From assembly GCF_050389805.1 (NCBI RefSeq), contig NZ_CP130945.1:4712001-4776000 (forward strand): a DNA stretch of 64,000 nt, written 5' to 3'. Source of the DNA: Bacillus_BD sp050389805. GTDB taxonomy: Bacteria; Bacillota; Bacilli; Bacillales; Cytobacillaceae. Below the pieces are notes generated by a model, which was not told where the DNA came from, did not search any database, and saw only the letters and a list, made by a program, of their open reading frames with translations. Below are positions 19,703 through 28,345 of the stretch, piece by piece (positions within the stretch are counted from its first letter, which is position 1; every line of letters begins with the position of its first letter). The position numbers were made by a program, and so were the translations under genes.

Positions 19703-22447
19703 ATGGGTAAAAAATCATTATCAATTCGGTTCTTAATCAGTGCGTCCTTTACTATTTTGATGGTAATCACATTGATTACAATCAACATGGTTATTTTTAC
19801 AAATTGGAAACAGTCTTCTGACGAAATTATTAAAAAAATGGAAAATGATGCAGCGAAAGACATCGTCAAAGAGATCGATACACTTCTGCAAATTCCTATT
19901 CATATGAATGATCTCAACCAACATATTATCGCGCACGATATTCTCGATATGCAGGACCAAGAAAAACGCATTGCCTTTTTTGTCAACACCATGAGATCAA
20001 GTAACTCTGAAATTTATAGTTTCAGCTACGCTTCGGAAAACGGAGATTATTATGGTGCACGTCGAAACGCGACCGATCGCATTGAAATCTATAAAAGTAC
20101 CGCTGATACAAATGGTCATTCTTTTTATTATGCGGTAAGTGATGATTTATCCGACATCACATTTATTGAAGACTTCGGTCTATTTGATCCACGAACAAGA
20201 GATTGGTACCAGCTAGCGAAAACGGCTGGGAGACCCATTTTTTCACCACCTTACAAACATTTTATTAAAAATGATCTCGTGATTACAGCCGCCCATCCTA
20301 TCTATGATGAAGAGGGCATTCTTCAGGGGGTTTTAGGTTCTCGGATTTTATTGACAAAATTGAATCAGTTTTTAGAATCTGTCACGCCCGAAGGAAATAC
20401 GACTTCCTATGTGATTGATCGAGTCACAGGTGAATTAGTCGCGAATTCAGTTGGAATTCCAAATTTCAAACCTTTTGCAAACGGACGTTATGAAAGAACG
20501 ACCATTGATGCTGTAGAAGATGAGACCATCCGCTTTGCCTATCAGGCATATCAGAAAAATGTAGCGAATAACAAGCTGATTCAAGAATCAGCGGACGGAA
20601 AGACTCATGTTAAATTAACCGAGTACAAACATAACGGTGTGGACTGGCTGATTATTACAGGGATTCCTGAAAGTCTGTTTACAGATGAAATTTACGACAA
20701 CATCCAAACAGCTCTATTTTTATCCGCTGCCGCCCTAATTCTATCGATTTTCATCTATCGAAAAAGCACGGATGTGATTCTAAAACCAATCAATGAGTTA
20801 ATTGAAATCTCTAAGCGATTTTCAAAAGGAGATCTTCGCAAACGAGCAGAAGTCTACAAAAATGATGAAATTGGGCAGTTGACGAATGCTTTCAATCATA
20901 TGGCTGATGAATTAGACAAACATATCAATCATCTCGAGGAAAAGGTCAATGAGCGCACAGCTGAAATCGAACAAACCAATGTCGAGTTAAAATGTGCGAA
21001 AGCTGAGGCCGATAAAGCGAATCAAGCGAAAAGTGAATTTCTTGCCAATATGAGTCATGAAATCCGGACTCCACTTAATGCGATCATTGGTTTTAGTGAA
21101 CTTCTCACCAATTCGATGGAAGATGATAAACATAAAAACTATATCCACACGATTAACGTGGCCGGTAATAACCTGCTTACGATTATTAACGATATTCTCG
21201 ATCTTTCCAAAATCGAGGCTGGAAAAATCGAGTTGCATTATAAACCAATGAGTTTAAGTCTCATTACAACAGAAGTTGAAAACATGCTTCGCTATCGAGC
21301 TCATAGCACGGGGATTGAATTAATCGTAGATGTACAAGATCAGATCCCTGATACCATTTTGCTGGACGAAGTGAGAATGAGACAAATCTTCTTGAATCTA
21401 CTCAATAATGCGATTAAATTTACGGAAAAAGGTCATGTCAAACTGACTGTAAAAGCGAAGCCCGCTCAATCGAATGATACAAGCTCCATCGATCTTCAAA
21501 TTTTGGTTGAGGATACTGGAATTGGGATTCCTGAGCATGAGAAAGAAAGAATCTTTGAATCGTTCACCCAAATTTCAGGACAAAGCATCAAAAAATACGG
21601 TGGTACGGGGCTTGGATTATCGATTACAAAGAAATTAGTGGACATGATGAATGGAACCATCTCGGTTGAAAGCGAGGTTGGGAAAGGCAGTACCTTTATT
21701 GTTCAATTTTCCAATATCCAAGTGGCTGCTACGCAATCTTTACCTGAGAAAACCGATATCTATGACTATTGGAAAAATAAATTTTCATATGAGACCATTC
21801 TGATCGTCGATGATATTGAAACCAATCGTTATTTATTAAAGGAGTGGCTCTCTTCCTTTGGTATCCATGTATTGTTGGCAGGAAATGGGGCAGAGGCATT
21901 AAAGATCTGCGAAAGGGAAAAACCTCATCTGATCCTGACCGATTTAGTAATGCCTGTTATGGATGGGTTTGAATTAGCCGAAAAATTAAAAGCGAATCCG
22001 AGGACACAAGATATTCCAATCATTGCCTTAAGTGCTTCCACTCTATCAGAGAAGCCTGAAGGACATTTTGATGATTATTTACTCAAGCCTGTTCATATCG
22101 GGAAATTGTTAAAGAAACTAGCCAAACATCTTTATATGGAAACTGAAATCGAAAAGGCTTTAGAAGATGTAGAACAGTCAGGTGAGCCTAAATGTAGGAT
22201 GATTCCGGAAATCAAGGAAATGTTGATTCCGCTCGTGTCCAACTTAGAGTCATCCTTGATCATTAGCCAGGTTAAACAATTAGCCCAAACCTTAATCTTA
22301 TTGGGTGAACAGCATCAACTAGAAGAGATGGCTGCAGATGGTGAACAATTGTTAGGGTATGCTAATTGCTACGATATCGTGAACATCAAAGTAAAATTAA
22401 GGAAAGTGAAAAATATTTTAGTAGAGGGTCATCCAAATGGAAAATAA
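19703..22447 (+). CDS. Hybrid sensor histidine kinase (Cache-HAMP-HisKA-HATPase-REC)
   Basis: 914 aa. Helix about 10-32, a large external Cache-type sensor domain (to about 340) containing the FDPRTRDWYQLAK motif, a second helix, HAMP, a coiled coil, HisKA with the H-box SHEIRTPLNAIIGF (about 451), an ATPase domain with DTGIGIP and GTGLGLSI, and a REC domain with the phosphoacceptor in LTDLVMPVMDG (about 745). The last 110 residues are helical and unassigned. The start at 19703 has GGAG 9 bases upstream; an ATG at 19688 overlaps that site. It overlaps the next gene by 11 bases, suggesting a coupled phosphorelay. Confidence 0.88.
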   Translation: MGKKSLSIRFLISASFTILMVITLITINMVIFTNWKQSSDEIIKKMENDAAKDIVKEIDTLLQIPIHMNDLNQHIIAHDILDMQDQEKRIAFFVNTMRSSNSEIYSFSYASENGDYYGARRNATDRIEIYKSTADTNGHSFYYAVSDDLSDITFIEDFGLFDPRTRDWYQLAKTAGRPIFSPPYKHFIKNDLVITAAHPIYDEEGILQGVLGSRILLTKLNQFLESVTPEGNTTSYVIDRVTGELVANSVGIPNFKPFANGRYERTTIDAVEDETIRFAYQAYQKNVANNKLIQESADGKTHVKLTEYKHNGVDWLIITGIPESLFTDEIYDNIQTALFLSAAALILSIFIYRKSTDVILKPINELIEISKRFSKGDLRKRAEVYKNDEIGQLTNAFNHMADELDKHINHLEEKVNERTAEIEQTNVELKCAKAEADKANQAKSEFLANMSHEIRTPLNAIIGFSELLTNSMEDDKHKNYIHTINVAGNNLLTIINDILDLSKIEAGKIELHYKPMSLSLITTEVENMLRYRAHSTGIELIVDVQDQIPDTILLDEVRMRQIFLNLLNNAIKFTEKGHVKLTVKAKPAQSNDTSSIDLQILVEDTGIGIPEHEKERIFESFTQISGQSIKKYGGTGLGLSITKKLVDMMNGTISVESEVGKGSTFIVQFSNIQVAATQSLPEKTDIYDYWKNKFSYETILIVDDIETNRYLLKEWLSSFGIHVLLAGNGAEALKICEREKPHLILTDLVMPVMDGFELAEKLKANPRTQDIPIIALSASTLSEKPEGHFDDYLLKPVHIGKLLKKLAKHLYMETEIEKALEDVEQSGEPKCRMIPEIKEMLIPLVSNLESSLIISQVKQLAQTLILLGEQHQLEEMAADGEQLLGYANCYDIVNIKVKLRKVKNILVEGHPNGK

Positions 22448-24026
22448 TTTAGTATTAATGGTTGATGATAATCCGAATAATATCCAAGTACTTGCGACCA
22501 TTATGGCAGATTGTGGGTACGATCTTGGGATTGCCCAAAATGCTCATGAGGTCTATCAATTTCTAGAGGTAAATTCCCCCGAATTGATTTTATTAGATGT
22601 TGAAATGCCTGATATTGATGGGTATGAGGTCTGCGCAACGATTAAAGCAGACCCTCGATTCGAGGACATTCCTGTTATTTTTCTAACGGTTAAAAGCGAA
22701 ATGGATGACATTGTGAAGGGATTTGAGCTTGGAGCGGTTGACTATATTACCAAACCTTTTAATCGAAAGGAACTCATTTCAAGGGTGCGGACCCATATTT
22801 CGTTAAAACGTTCAAGAGATGAGTTAGCGATCAAGAATGCGGAGTTGGAGTATTCCCGCGATGCTCTTTCCAAAAAGAATCAAGAACTGGAAGAGGCTTT
22901 ACTAGTTCAACGAAAACTAGAGATTGAAAAGGATCGCCTCACGCAGCAAATCCTTCAGCATCATGACCTGTTGGAAAAAAAGGTAAAAGAACGCACGGAG
23001 GAACTGGCAACAGCAAACAATAAAATCACGAAGATCATTGAGGCAATTACGGATGGATTTCTAGCGGTTGATGCGAATTGGACGGTCAGTTACCTTAATG
23101 ACAATCCATACTTGCCACCGAATAACAATGCCAAAGATTTATTAGGAAAAAGTATTTGGGAGGCCTTTCCGGAAATGGTCGGCTCCGTTTATTATACGGA
23201 GCTTCATCGGGCCATGTCGGATCGAGTTAAAATTAATTTCGAGGCGCCCTCTATTTATAGAGATGGCAGATGGTTAGAAGTAAATGTCTATCCATTTGAA
23301 GAAGGAATCTTTTCCGTTTATCGTGATATTACAGAAGCCAAGAATTATGAAAAGGAAATGAAACGATTATCTGGTCTTGACTTAATTGGTCAAATGGCGG
23401 CAGGGATTAGTCATGAAATTCGCAATCCGATGACAACGGTACGGGGCTTTTTACAGCTTTTAAGTACAAAAGATGATTGCCAGCAATATCATGACTTCTT
23501 CATGCTCATGATTGATGAATTGGATCGAGCCAATTCCATCATTACGGAGTTCCTGTCGATGGGGAATACTCGGTCAATTGATCTACAGGATTTAAATTTA
23601 AATTCAATTCTAACGGACATCATTCCCTTACTTCAGGGCGATGCCTTTAATCAAAATAAACAAATTCAAATGGACATGTCGGAGATTTCGAATTTACGAT
23701 TGAACCGGAATGAAATCCGCCAGTTAGTTTTAAACCTGCATCGTAATGGCCTAGAAGCGATGGAGCCTGGAAAAACATTAACGATTCGAACGTATATGGA
23801 ACAGGATGAAGTCGTTCTGGCAATCGAGGATGAAGGAAAAGGAATTGAACCCGAGGTATTGGAAAAGCTAGGAACCCCCTTCTTCTCCACCAAAGACAAC
23901 GGAACCGGACTCGGACTCGGCGTCTGCTACGGCATCGCCGCCCGTCACAAAGCCAAAATCGACATCGAAACCAGTCCAGAAGGCACCACCTTCTACGTAA
24001 GATTCGCCACCAACCCGCAATGGTAG
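22437..24026 (+). CDS. REC-PAS histidine kinase (two-component relay partner)
   Basis: 529 aa: N-terminal REC domain (DD at 10-11, phosphoacceptor D54 in LLDVEMPDIDG), a coiled coil (about 130-200), a PAS-like domain (about 200-300), HisKA with SHEIRNPMTTVRGF (about 323) as in sporulation-type kinases, and an ATPase domain with EDEGKGI and GTGLGLGVC. It overlaps the upstream hybrid kinase gene by 11 bases. Neither protein has a DNA-binding output, so phosphate may pass to an unlinked regulator, perhaps Spo0F; that is inference. From about 23870 on, codon use shifts abruptly to C-ending codons. Confidence 0.88.
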   Translation: MENNLVLMVDDNPNNIQVLATIMADCGYDLGIAQNAHEVYQFLEVNSPELILLDVEMPDIDGYEVCATIKADPRFEDIPVIFLTVKSEMDDIVKGFELGAVDYITKPFNRKELISRVRTHISLKRSRDELAIKNAELEYSRDALSKKNQELEEALLVQRKLEIEKDRLTQQILQHHDLLEKKVKERTEELATANNKITKIIEAITDGFLAVDANWTVSYLNDNPYLPPNNNAKDLLGKSIWEAFPEMVGSVYYTELHRAMSDRVKINFEAPSIYRDGRWLEVNVYPFEEGIFSVYRDITEAKNYEKEMKRLSGLDLIGQMAAGISHEIRNPMTTVRGFLQLLSTKDDCQQYHDFFMLMIDELDRANSIITEFLSMGNTRSIDLQDLNLNSILTDIIPLLQGDAFNQNKQIQMDMSEISNLRLNRNEIRQLVLNLHRNGLEAMEPGKTLTIRTYMEQDEVVLAIEDEGKGIEPEVLEKLGTPFFSTKDNGTGLGLGVCYGIAARHKAKIDIETSPEGTTFYVRFATNPQW

Positions 24027-24056
24027 GAAGGTGCCAGGCACCTTACATTTTCTGGG
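24026..24056. repeat. Half-length GGTGCC-family palindrome
   Basis: Contains only the core GAAGGTGCCAGGCACCTTAC and part of the usual loop. It abuts the kinase stop codon. Confidence 0.65.
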
Positions 24057-24096
24057 AATTTGTTAGATAATCCCAATAGGCAAGTCAACAAAAAAC

Positions 24097-24123
24097 CAAG
24101 GGGCATTTATCCCCTTGGTTTTT
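24097..24123. terminator. Bidirectional terminator
   Basis: Stem AACCAAGGGG/CCCCTTGGTT with a short loop, followed by a T run on the plus strand. It ends the kinase operon and includes the stop codon region of the opposing 54-aa gene. Confidence 0.8.
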
Positions 24124-24271
24124 TGTTGACTTGACGACCGCTCTTTTTCTGACTTTGAGGTCCTGAATTACCGATTTGGAATTCACTGCCTAACTCCACA
24201 TCATTCCTCTTATCTTGCTTCTCAATTTGCGCCCTTGTTTGGTCCTTATTTTGTCTACCTTGATTTGTCAT
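24107..24271 (-). CDS. Small hydrophilic protein, 54 aa, possibly spore associated
   Basis: Starts MTNQGRQNKD and is rich in Gln, Asn, Lys, Arg, Glu and Asp, with no Cys, signal or membrane segment. The ATG at 24271 has AAAGGAG 9 bases upstream; an in-frame ATG at 24280 lies directly against that site. Composition and size resemble small spore proteins or other Bacillus small basic proteins, but I cannot match it to a named SASP. It runs against the kinase operon and shares its terminator. Confidence 0.65.
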   Translation of the reverse strand: MTNQGRQNKDQTRAQIEKQDKRNDVELGSEFQIGNSGPQSQKKSGRQVNKKPRG

Positions 24272-24332
24272 GTAGTTCATCTCCTTTTTTGAATGTCCTC
24301 TTTAATATGCGCAAGGGTGTGGAATTTGAACA

Positions 24333-24363
24333 GGGTGCCAGGCACCTTACAGAATTTGGAAGT
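24333..24363. repeat. Half-length GGTGCC-family palindrome
   Basis: Core GGGTGCCAGGCACCTTAC followed by AGAATTTGGAAG; closest to the half copy at 24026. It lies in the gene-free stretch before the tandem repeats. Confidence 0.6.
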
Positions 24364-24389
24364 TGGATAGGTGAGGTGATTGTACAAAT

Positions 24390-24613
24390 ACTACCAATAA
24401 ACTTTTACAGCTTGAGGATATGGTTGTATTCCGGGGTAATACTACCAATAAACTTTTACAGCTTGAGGATATGGTTGTATTCCGGGGTAATACTACCAAA
24501 ATTCTCTTATAACTCGGGAAAACGGTTGTATTTCAGGTTAATTCTACCAAAATTCTCCTACAGTCTGAAAAAATGGTCCTATTCCTAGCTAATACCACTA
24601 ATAATTTCTTGAG
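24390..24613. repeat. Tandem repeat, 51-bp unit, four full copies and one partial
   Basis: Units start at 24390, 24441, 24492 and 24543, each beginning with CTACCAA near its start; a partial fifth starts at 24594. The first two units are identical; the others have diverged. The period is a multiple of three, and one plus-strand frame stays open as a 17-residue repeat, but no ribosome binding site or coding bias supports a protein. Confidence 0.85.
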
Positions 24614-24709
24614 GCCAACAGGAGCAACAGACACCATCCATTATCAAGTAACATACAAAATAACGGCCCCCATGTTTCCCAACATAAGCACCGTCAACAA
24701 TTTTATATT

Positions 24710-25705
24710 CTAATAAATCACCCCAATAAACTCGTCCTTCTCGATTTTTCCAAAATAATGCGGGATGTCGATGTCTTTTAAAACTTCTTCCAGTGCCGCT
24801 TTTTCGTAGCGAGTGCCTTTTAGCTTTTCCTCGATATCAGCTACTTCGCCCCAGCCGAAGAAATCACCGTATATTTTTGCATTTGTAATGATCCCTTTCG
24901 CTACATTAAGTCGGACATCGATGGTTCCAACTGGGAAGCGTTTAGAATTTTGAATATCAAACTTTGGTGATTTTCCGTAGTTCCATTCCCAGGTTTGATA
25001 TTTATTTTTCGAAATCTCATGGATTTTTTCCCAATCCTCTTCGGTTAGCACATATTCCTTCACTTCTCCACCCTCTTGATCAAAAACACTTTTCAAGATA
25101 AATTGGCGGAATTCTTCAATCGTCATCGATTCATTAATGAAATCAGAAATATTCCCGACCCGAGCACGGACGGATTTGACTCCTTTTGATTCGATTTTTT
25201 CCTTTTTCGGCCTTAATGCTTTGCCGACATTGTCCAGATCGGAATTCAACATTAACGTTCCATGTGTATACATGCGCCCTCCTGTTGCATATTGGGCCGT
25301 TCCCGATACTTTCTTTCCATCAATCTCAATATCGTTGCGCCCCATCAAATCTGCATTGGCTCCTAGCTTACGCAGCGCATCAATTACCGGTTTCGTAAAA
25401 TTTTTAAAGTTATCCTGAAGGCTATTCCCTTCATCCTTCGTGATAAAACTGTAATTTAAGTTACCTAAATCATGATACACCGCGCCCCCACCAGACATTC
25501 GGCGTACGACAATTACATTATTCTCTTCCACATACTGCGTATTAATTTCCTCAATGGTATTTTGATTACGTCCAATGATAATGGACGGTCCATTTATGTA
25601 AAAAAGTAAATACGATTCGTTAATATCCAAGTGTTTTAATATGTATTCTTCAATCGCTAAATTAATTTGCGGATTGGTTATTCCTTTATTATCAACAAAT
25701 AACAT
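24710..25705 (-). CDS. lplJ: Lipoate-protein ligase
   Basis: 331 aa, the length of LplJ/LplA. Activates free lipoate with ATP and joins it to lipoyl domains of 2-oxoacid dehydrogenases and GcvH. Motifs: INGPSIIIGRNQNT, the lipoate-binding RRMSGGGAVYHDLGNLNYSF (about 68-87), and KVSGTAQY with the conserved lysine. The C-terminal accessory domain is present. GGTGAGCG precedes the ATG. The gene appears monocistronic. The 25706-25977 stretch upstream shows no gene. Confidence 0.92.
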   Translation of the reverse strand: MLFVDNKGITNPQINLAIEEYILKHLDINESYLLFYINGPSIIIGRNQNTIEEINTQYVEENNVIVVRRMSGGGAVYHDLGNLNYSFITKDEGNSLQDNFKNFTKPVIDALRKLGANADLMGRNDIEIDGKKVSGTAQYATGGRMYTHGTLMLNSDLDNVGKALRPKKEKIESKGVKSVRARVGNISDFINESMTIEEFRQFILKSVFDQEGGEVKEYVLTEEDWEKIHEISKNKYQTWEWNYGKSPKFDIQNSKRFPVGTIDVRLNVAKGIITNAKIYGDFFGWGEVADIEEKLKGTRYEKAALEEVLKDIDIPHYFGKIEKDEFIGVIY

Positions 25706-25977
25706 CGACGCTCACCTACCATTTTTTATACGACAAATCCTTTTATAGGCTCCATGTGAGGAGTAGTCAAATTGCACATTTTTAAAATGTAAGGATTACG
25801 ATTACATTAGAGGTATGTTTCATCATAAAATATTTCCGAATTCACCATCTATCTATACTAAAATAATGAATGACAATACATAAAGAATCAATCAGATTCA
25901 ACCTTAACTTTTCATATCCGCACCTTTTTTCAGGATTATATCGTAACTCTATATTATCATTTAATCTTAACTAATAA

Positions 25978-26008
25978 AAATGACAGGAAATAAAACTTCC
26001 TGTCATTT
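25978..26008 (-). terminator. Terminator of the pentitol PTS operon
   Basis: Stem AAATGACAGGAA/TTCCTGTCATTT followed by TTATTAG on the minus strand, starting 5 bases after the HPr stop. It marks the end of the long operon. Confidence 0.8.
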
Positions 26009-26012
26009 ACTA

Positions 26013-26276
26013 CTAGATTAATTTATTTTCCTGCATAGTAGATGTAATCGCTGCAATTGCATCCTCTTCATCGTCACCGGTTGCAGTGATTTTTACTTCA
26101 GCGCCTTTTGTAACACCTAACGACATAACGCCCATAATGGATTTAAGATTGACTGATTTGCCATTATACTCCATTTTCACATCAGAGCTAAACTTAGTTG
26201 CTGTGTTTACTAATAATGTTGCGGGACGCGCATGAATACCTGCTTCATCAACAATCGTATATGTTTTTTCTGCCAT
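26013..26276 (-). CDS. HPr-family phosphocarrier protein, operon-linked copy
   Basis: 87 aa. Carries H15 in GIHARPAT, the EI phosphorylation site, and S46 in NLKSIMGVMSLG, the HPr kinase site, so both PTS transfer and CcpA co-repressor functions look intact. It is last in the pentitol operon, 38 bases after transketolase, behind AAGGAG. The copy at 37851 differs at only seven positions. No ptsI gene is nearby. The likely job is to provide phosphate for the IIA of this operon, though it may serve all PTS systems. Confidence 0.92.
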   Translation of the reverse strand: MAEKTYTIVDEAGIHARPATLLVNTATKFSSDVKMEYNGKSVNLKSIMGVMSLGVTKGAEVKITATGDDEEDAIAAITSTMQENKLI

Positions 26277-26313
26277 TTTTATATCTCCTTATCCATAAAA
26301 AGTAATGTTTGGC

Positions 26314-28326
26314 TTATCCTATTAATAGTTTGAATCGTGATACTACATGTTCAACAGTAAAACCGTATTCTTCCATGATTTTATTAGCTGGAGCGGAAGC
26401 ACCGAATTGATTAATAGTTAGCATATCTCCGTCTGCACCAACATATTCTCTCCAGCCAAATGGTGAGCCCATCTCAATAGCCAGACGCGCGGTTACAGCA
26501 GAAGGAAGAACACTTTCTTTATATTCTTTCGATTGTTGTTCAAATCGATCCCAACTCGGCATACTTACTACAGAAACATAGATTCCTTCTTTTTCTAATT
26601 CCTTTTGCGCCTCTAGTGCTAATGAAATTTCAGAGCCGGTTGCAAGCAATATTCCCGCTTCCTCACCGTTTGCTTTAGAAAGGACATAAGCACCTTTTTT
26701 CACACCTTTAAGCACTTCATTTTGATCCATTTCAAGAGTTGGTAAGTCTTGACGAGTTAATACTAAAACAGTAGGATGGTCTTCACTTTCAACAGCTAAG
26801 CGCCATGCAGCAGCTGTTTCTTTTGCATCGGCTGGTCTAATGACTGAAAGACCTGGCATTGCTCGTAAAGCCGCTAAGTGCTCAATCGGTTGGTGTGTTG
26901 GTCCATCTTCCCCTACAGCAATACTATCATGCGTGAATACATAAGTGACTGGTAATTTCATTAAGGATGCTAGACGTATCGCAGGGCGTAAGTAATCAGA
27001 GAATACAAAGAATGTTGCACCGAATACTTTTACACCTCCATGAAGGGCCATTCCATTAAGCGCAGCACCCATGGCAAATTCACGCACACCAAACCAAATA
27101 TTTCTATCGGCATAGCTATCTAGATGGTAGTTCCCTTCTCCAGAGATTAAGGTTTTATTAGAACCTGCAAGGTCAGCTGAACCACCGATGAATTGAGGAA
27201 CTGCTTTTGCAACAGCATTTAGTACTTTTCCTGAAGATGCACGAGTTGCCACTTTTTCTCCTGCTGAAAATTGTGGAATCTCTTCTATCCATTTTTCAGG
27301 AAGAACACCTTGGATTGCATCCTCTAATTGCTTTGCAAGTTCTGGATACGCCTTACGATAAGATGCAAAAAGTTGATTCCAAGCTTGTTCCTTTTCTTCT
27401 CCTGCTTTAGTAAATTGGGCATAATGCGTTGAAACCTCTTCTGGAACATAGAAGTCTTTTTCATATTCCCATTCATAATTAGCTTTCGTTAATTTCGTTT
27501 CTTCTATACCTAATGGTGCACCATGTGAAGATGCAGAACCCGATTTATTAGGGGAACCATACCCAATTGTTGTTTTAATTTCAATTAAAGTTGGACGACT
27601 TACATCTGCTTTTGCTTCTTGTATCGCTTTTTGAATCTCATCAACGTCATTTCCATCTTCTACCCGAAGCACCTGCCAGCCATAAGCTTTGTAGCGGTCT
27701 TGTACACTTTCTGAGAAGGAAAAATGCAAATCCCCATCTAGGGAAATATCATTTGAATCGTAAAGAACAACTAAACGTCCTAATTTAAGGTGCCCTGCAA
27801 GTGAAGCTGCTTCCGCTGAAACACCTTCCATTAAATCTCCATCACCACAAAGACTGAAAGTGTAGTGGTCGACGACTTGATATTCATCTTTATTATAGAT
27901 TCCGGCTAAATGGCGTTCAGCCATAGCCATCCCAACTGCCATTGCAATTCCTTGACCTAGAGGACCGGTTGTTGCATCGACTCCTGCTGTATGGCCATAT
28001 TCTGGGTGTCCTGGTGTCTTACTCCCCCATTGACGGAAATTCTTTAAATCCTCAATTGCTAAGTCATAGTCAAATAAATGAAGAAGACTGTATAAAAGTG
28101 CAGAACCATGTCCAGCTGAAAGGACAAAACGGTCGCGGTTGAACCATGTTGGATTTTTGGGATTATGATTCATTTCCTTTGCCCATAAGGTATAAGCCAT
28201 AGGTGCAGCACCCATTGTAATCCCTGGATGACCAGAATTTGCTTTTTCAATTTGATCAATGGATAATGTACGAATGGTATTAATCGCTATTTGCTCGATA
28301 CTTTGTTTCGTTTGTTGTGATGTCAT
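26314..28326 (-). CDS. tkt: Transketolase
   Basis: 670 aa. Transfers two-carbon units between ketose and aldose phosphates with thiamine diphosphate, linking xylulose 5-phosphate to glycolytic intermediates. Motifs: TPGHPEYGHTAGVDATTGPLGQG, the ThDP motif CGDGDLMEGVS...DSNDISLDG, and THDSIAVGEDGPTHQP. ATG at 28326 is chosen because AGGAAG lies 8 bases upstream; a GTG at 28335 overlaps that spacing. It lies after the PFK-like gene in the pentitol operon and is probably a pathway-specific copy beside a housekeeping tkt elsewhere. Confidence 0.93.
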   Translation of the reverse strand: MTSQQTKQSIEQIAINTIRTLSIDQIEKANSGHPGITMGAAPMAYTLWAKEMNHNPKNPTWFNRDRFVLSAGHGSALLYSLLHLFDYDLAIEDLKNFRQWGSKTPGHPEYGHTAGVDATTGPLGQGIAMAVGMAMAERHLAGIYNKDEYQVVDHYTFSLCGDGDLMEGVSAEAASLAGHLKLGRLVVLYDSNDISLDGDLHFSFSESVQDRYKAYGWQVLRVEDGNDVDEIQKAIQEAKADVSRPTLIEIKTTIGYGSPNKSGSASSHGAPLGIEETKLTKANYEWEYEKDFYVPEEVSTHYAQFTKAGEEKEQAWNQLFASYRKAYPELAKQLEDAIQGVLPEKWIEEIPQFSAGEKVATRASSGKVLNAVAKAVPQFIGGSADLAGSNKTLISGEGNYHLDSYADRNIWFGVREFAMGAALNGMALHGGVKVFGATFFVFSDYLRPAIRLASLMKLPVTYVFTHDSIAVGEDGPTHQPIEHLAALRAMPGLSVIRPADAKETAAAWRLAVESEDHPTVLVLTRQDLPTLEMDQNEVLKGVKKGAYVLSKANGEEAGILLATGSEISLALEAQKELEKEGIYVSVVSMPSWDRFEQQSKEYKESVLPSAVTARLAIEMGSPFGWREYVGADGDMLTINQFGASAPANKIMEEYGFTVEHVVSRFKLLIG

Positions 28327-28345
28327 ATGTAACACTTCCTATGTT

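Noticed and set aside
24235..24588. 117-codon frame with a 17-residue repeat
   Set aside because: The repeat follows from a 51-bp DNA repeat; no ribosome binding site, and its start is antisense to the 54-aa gene with its own ribosome site.
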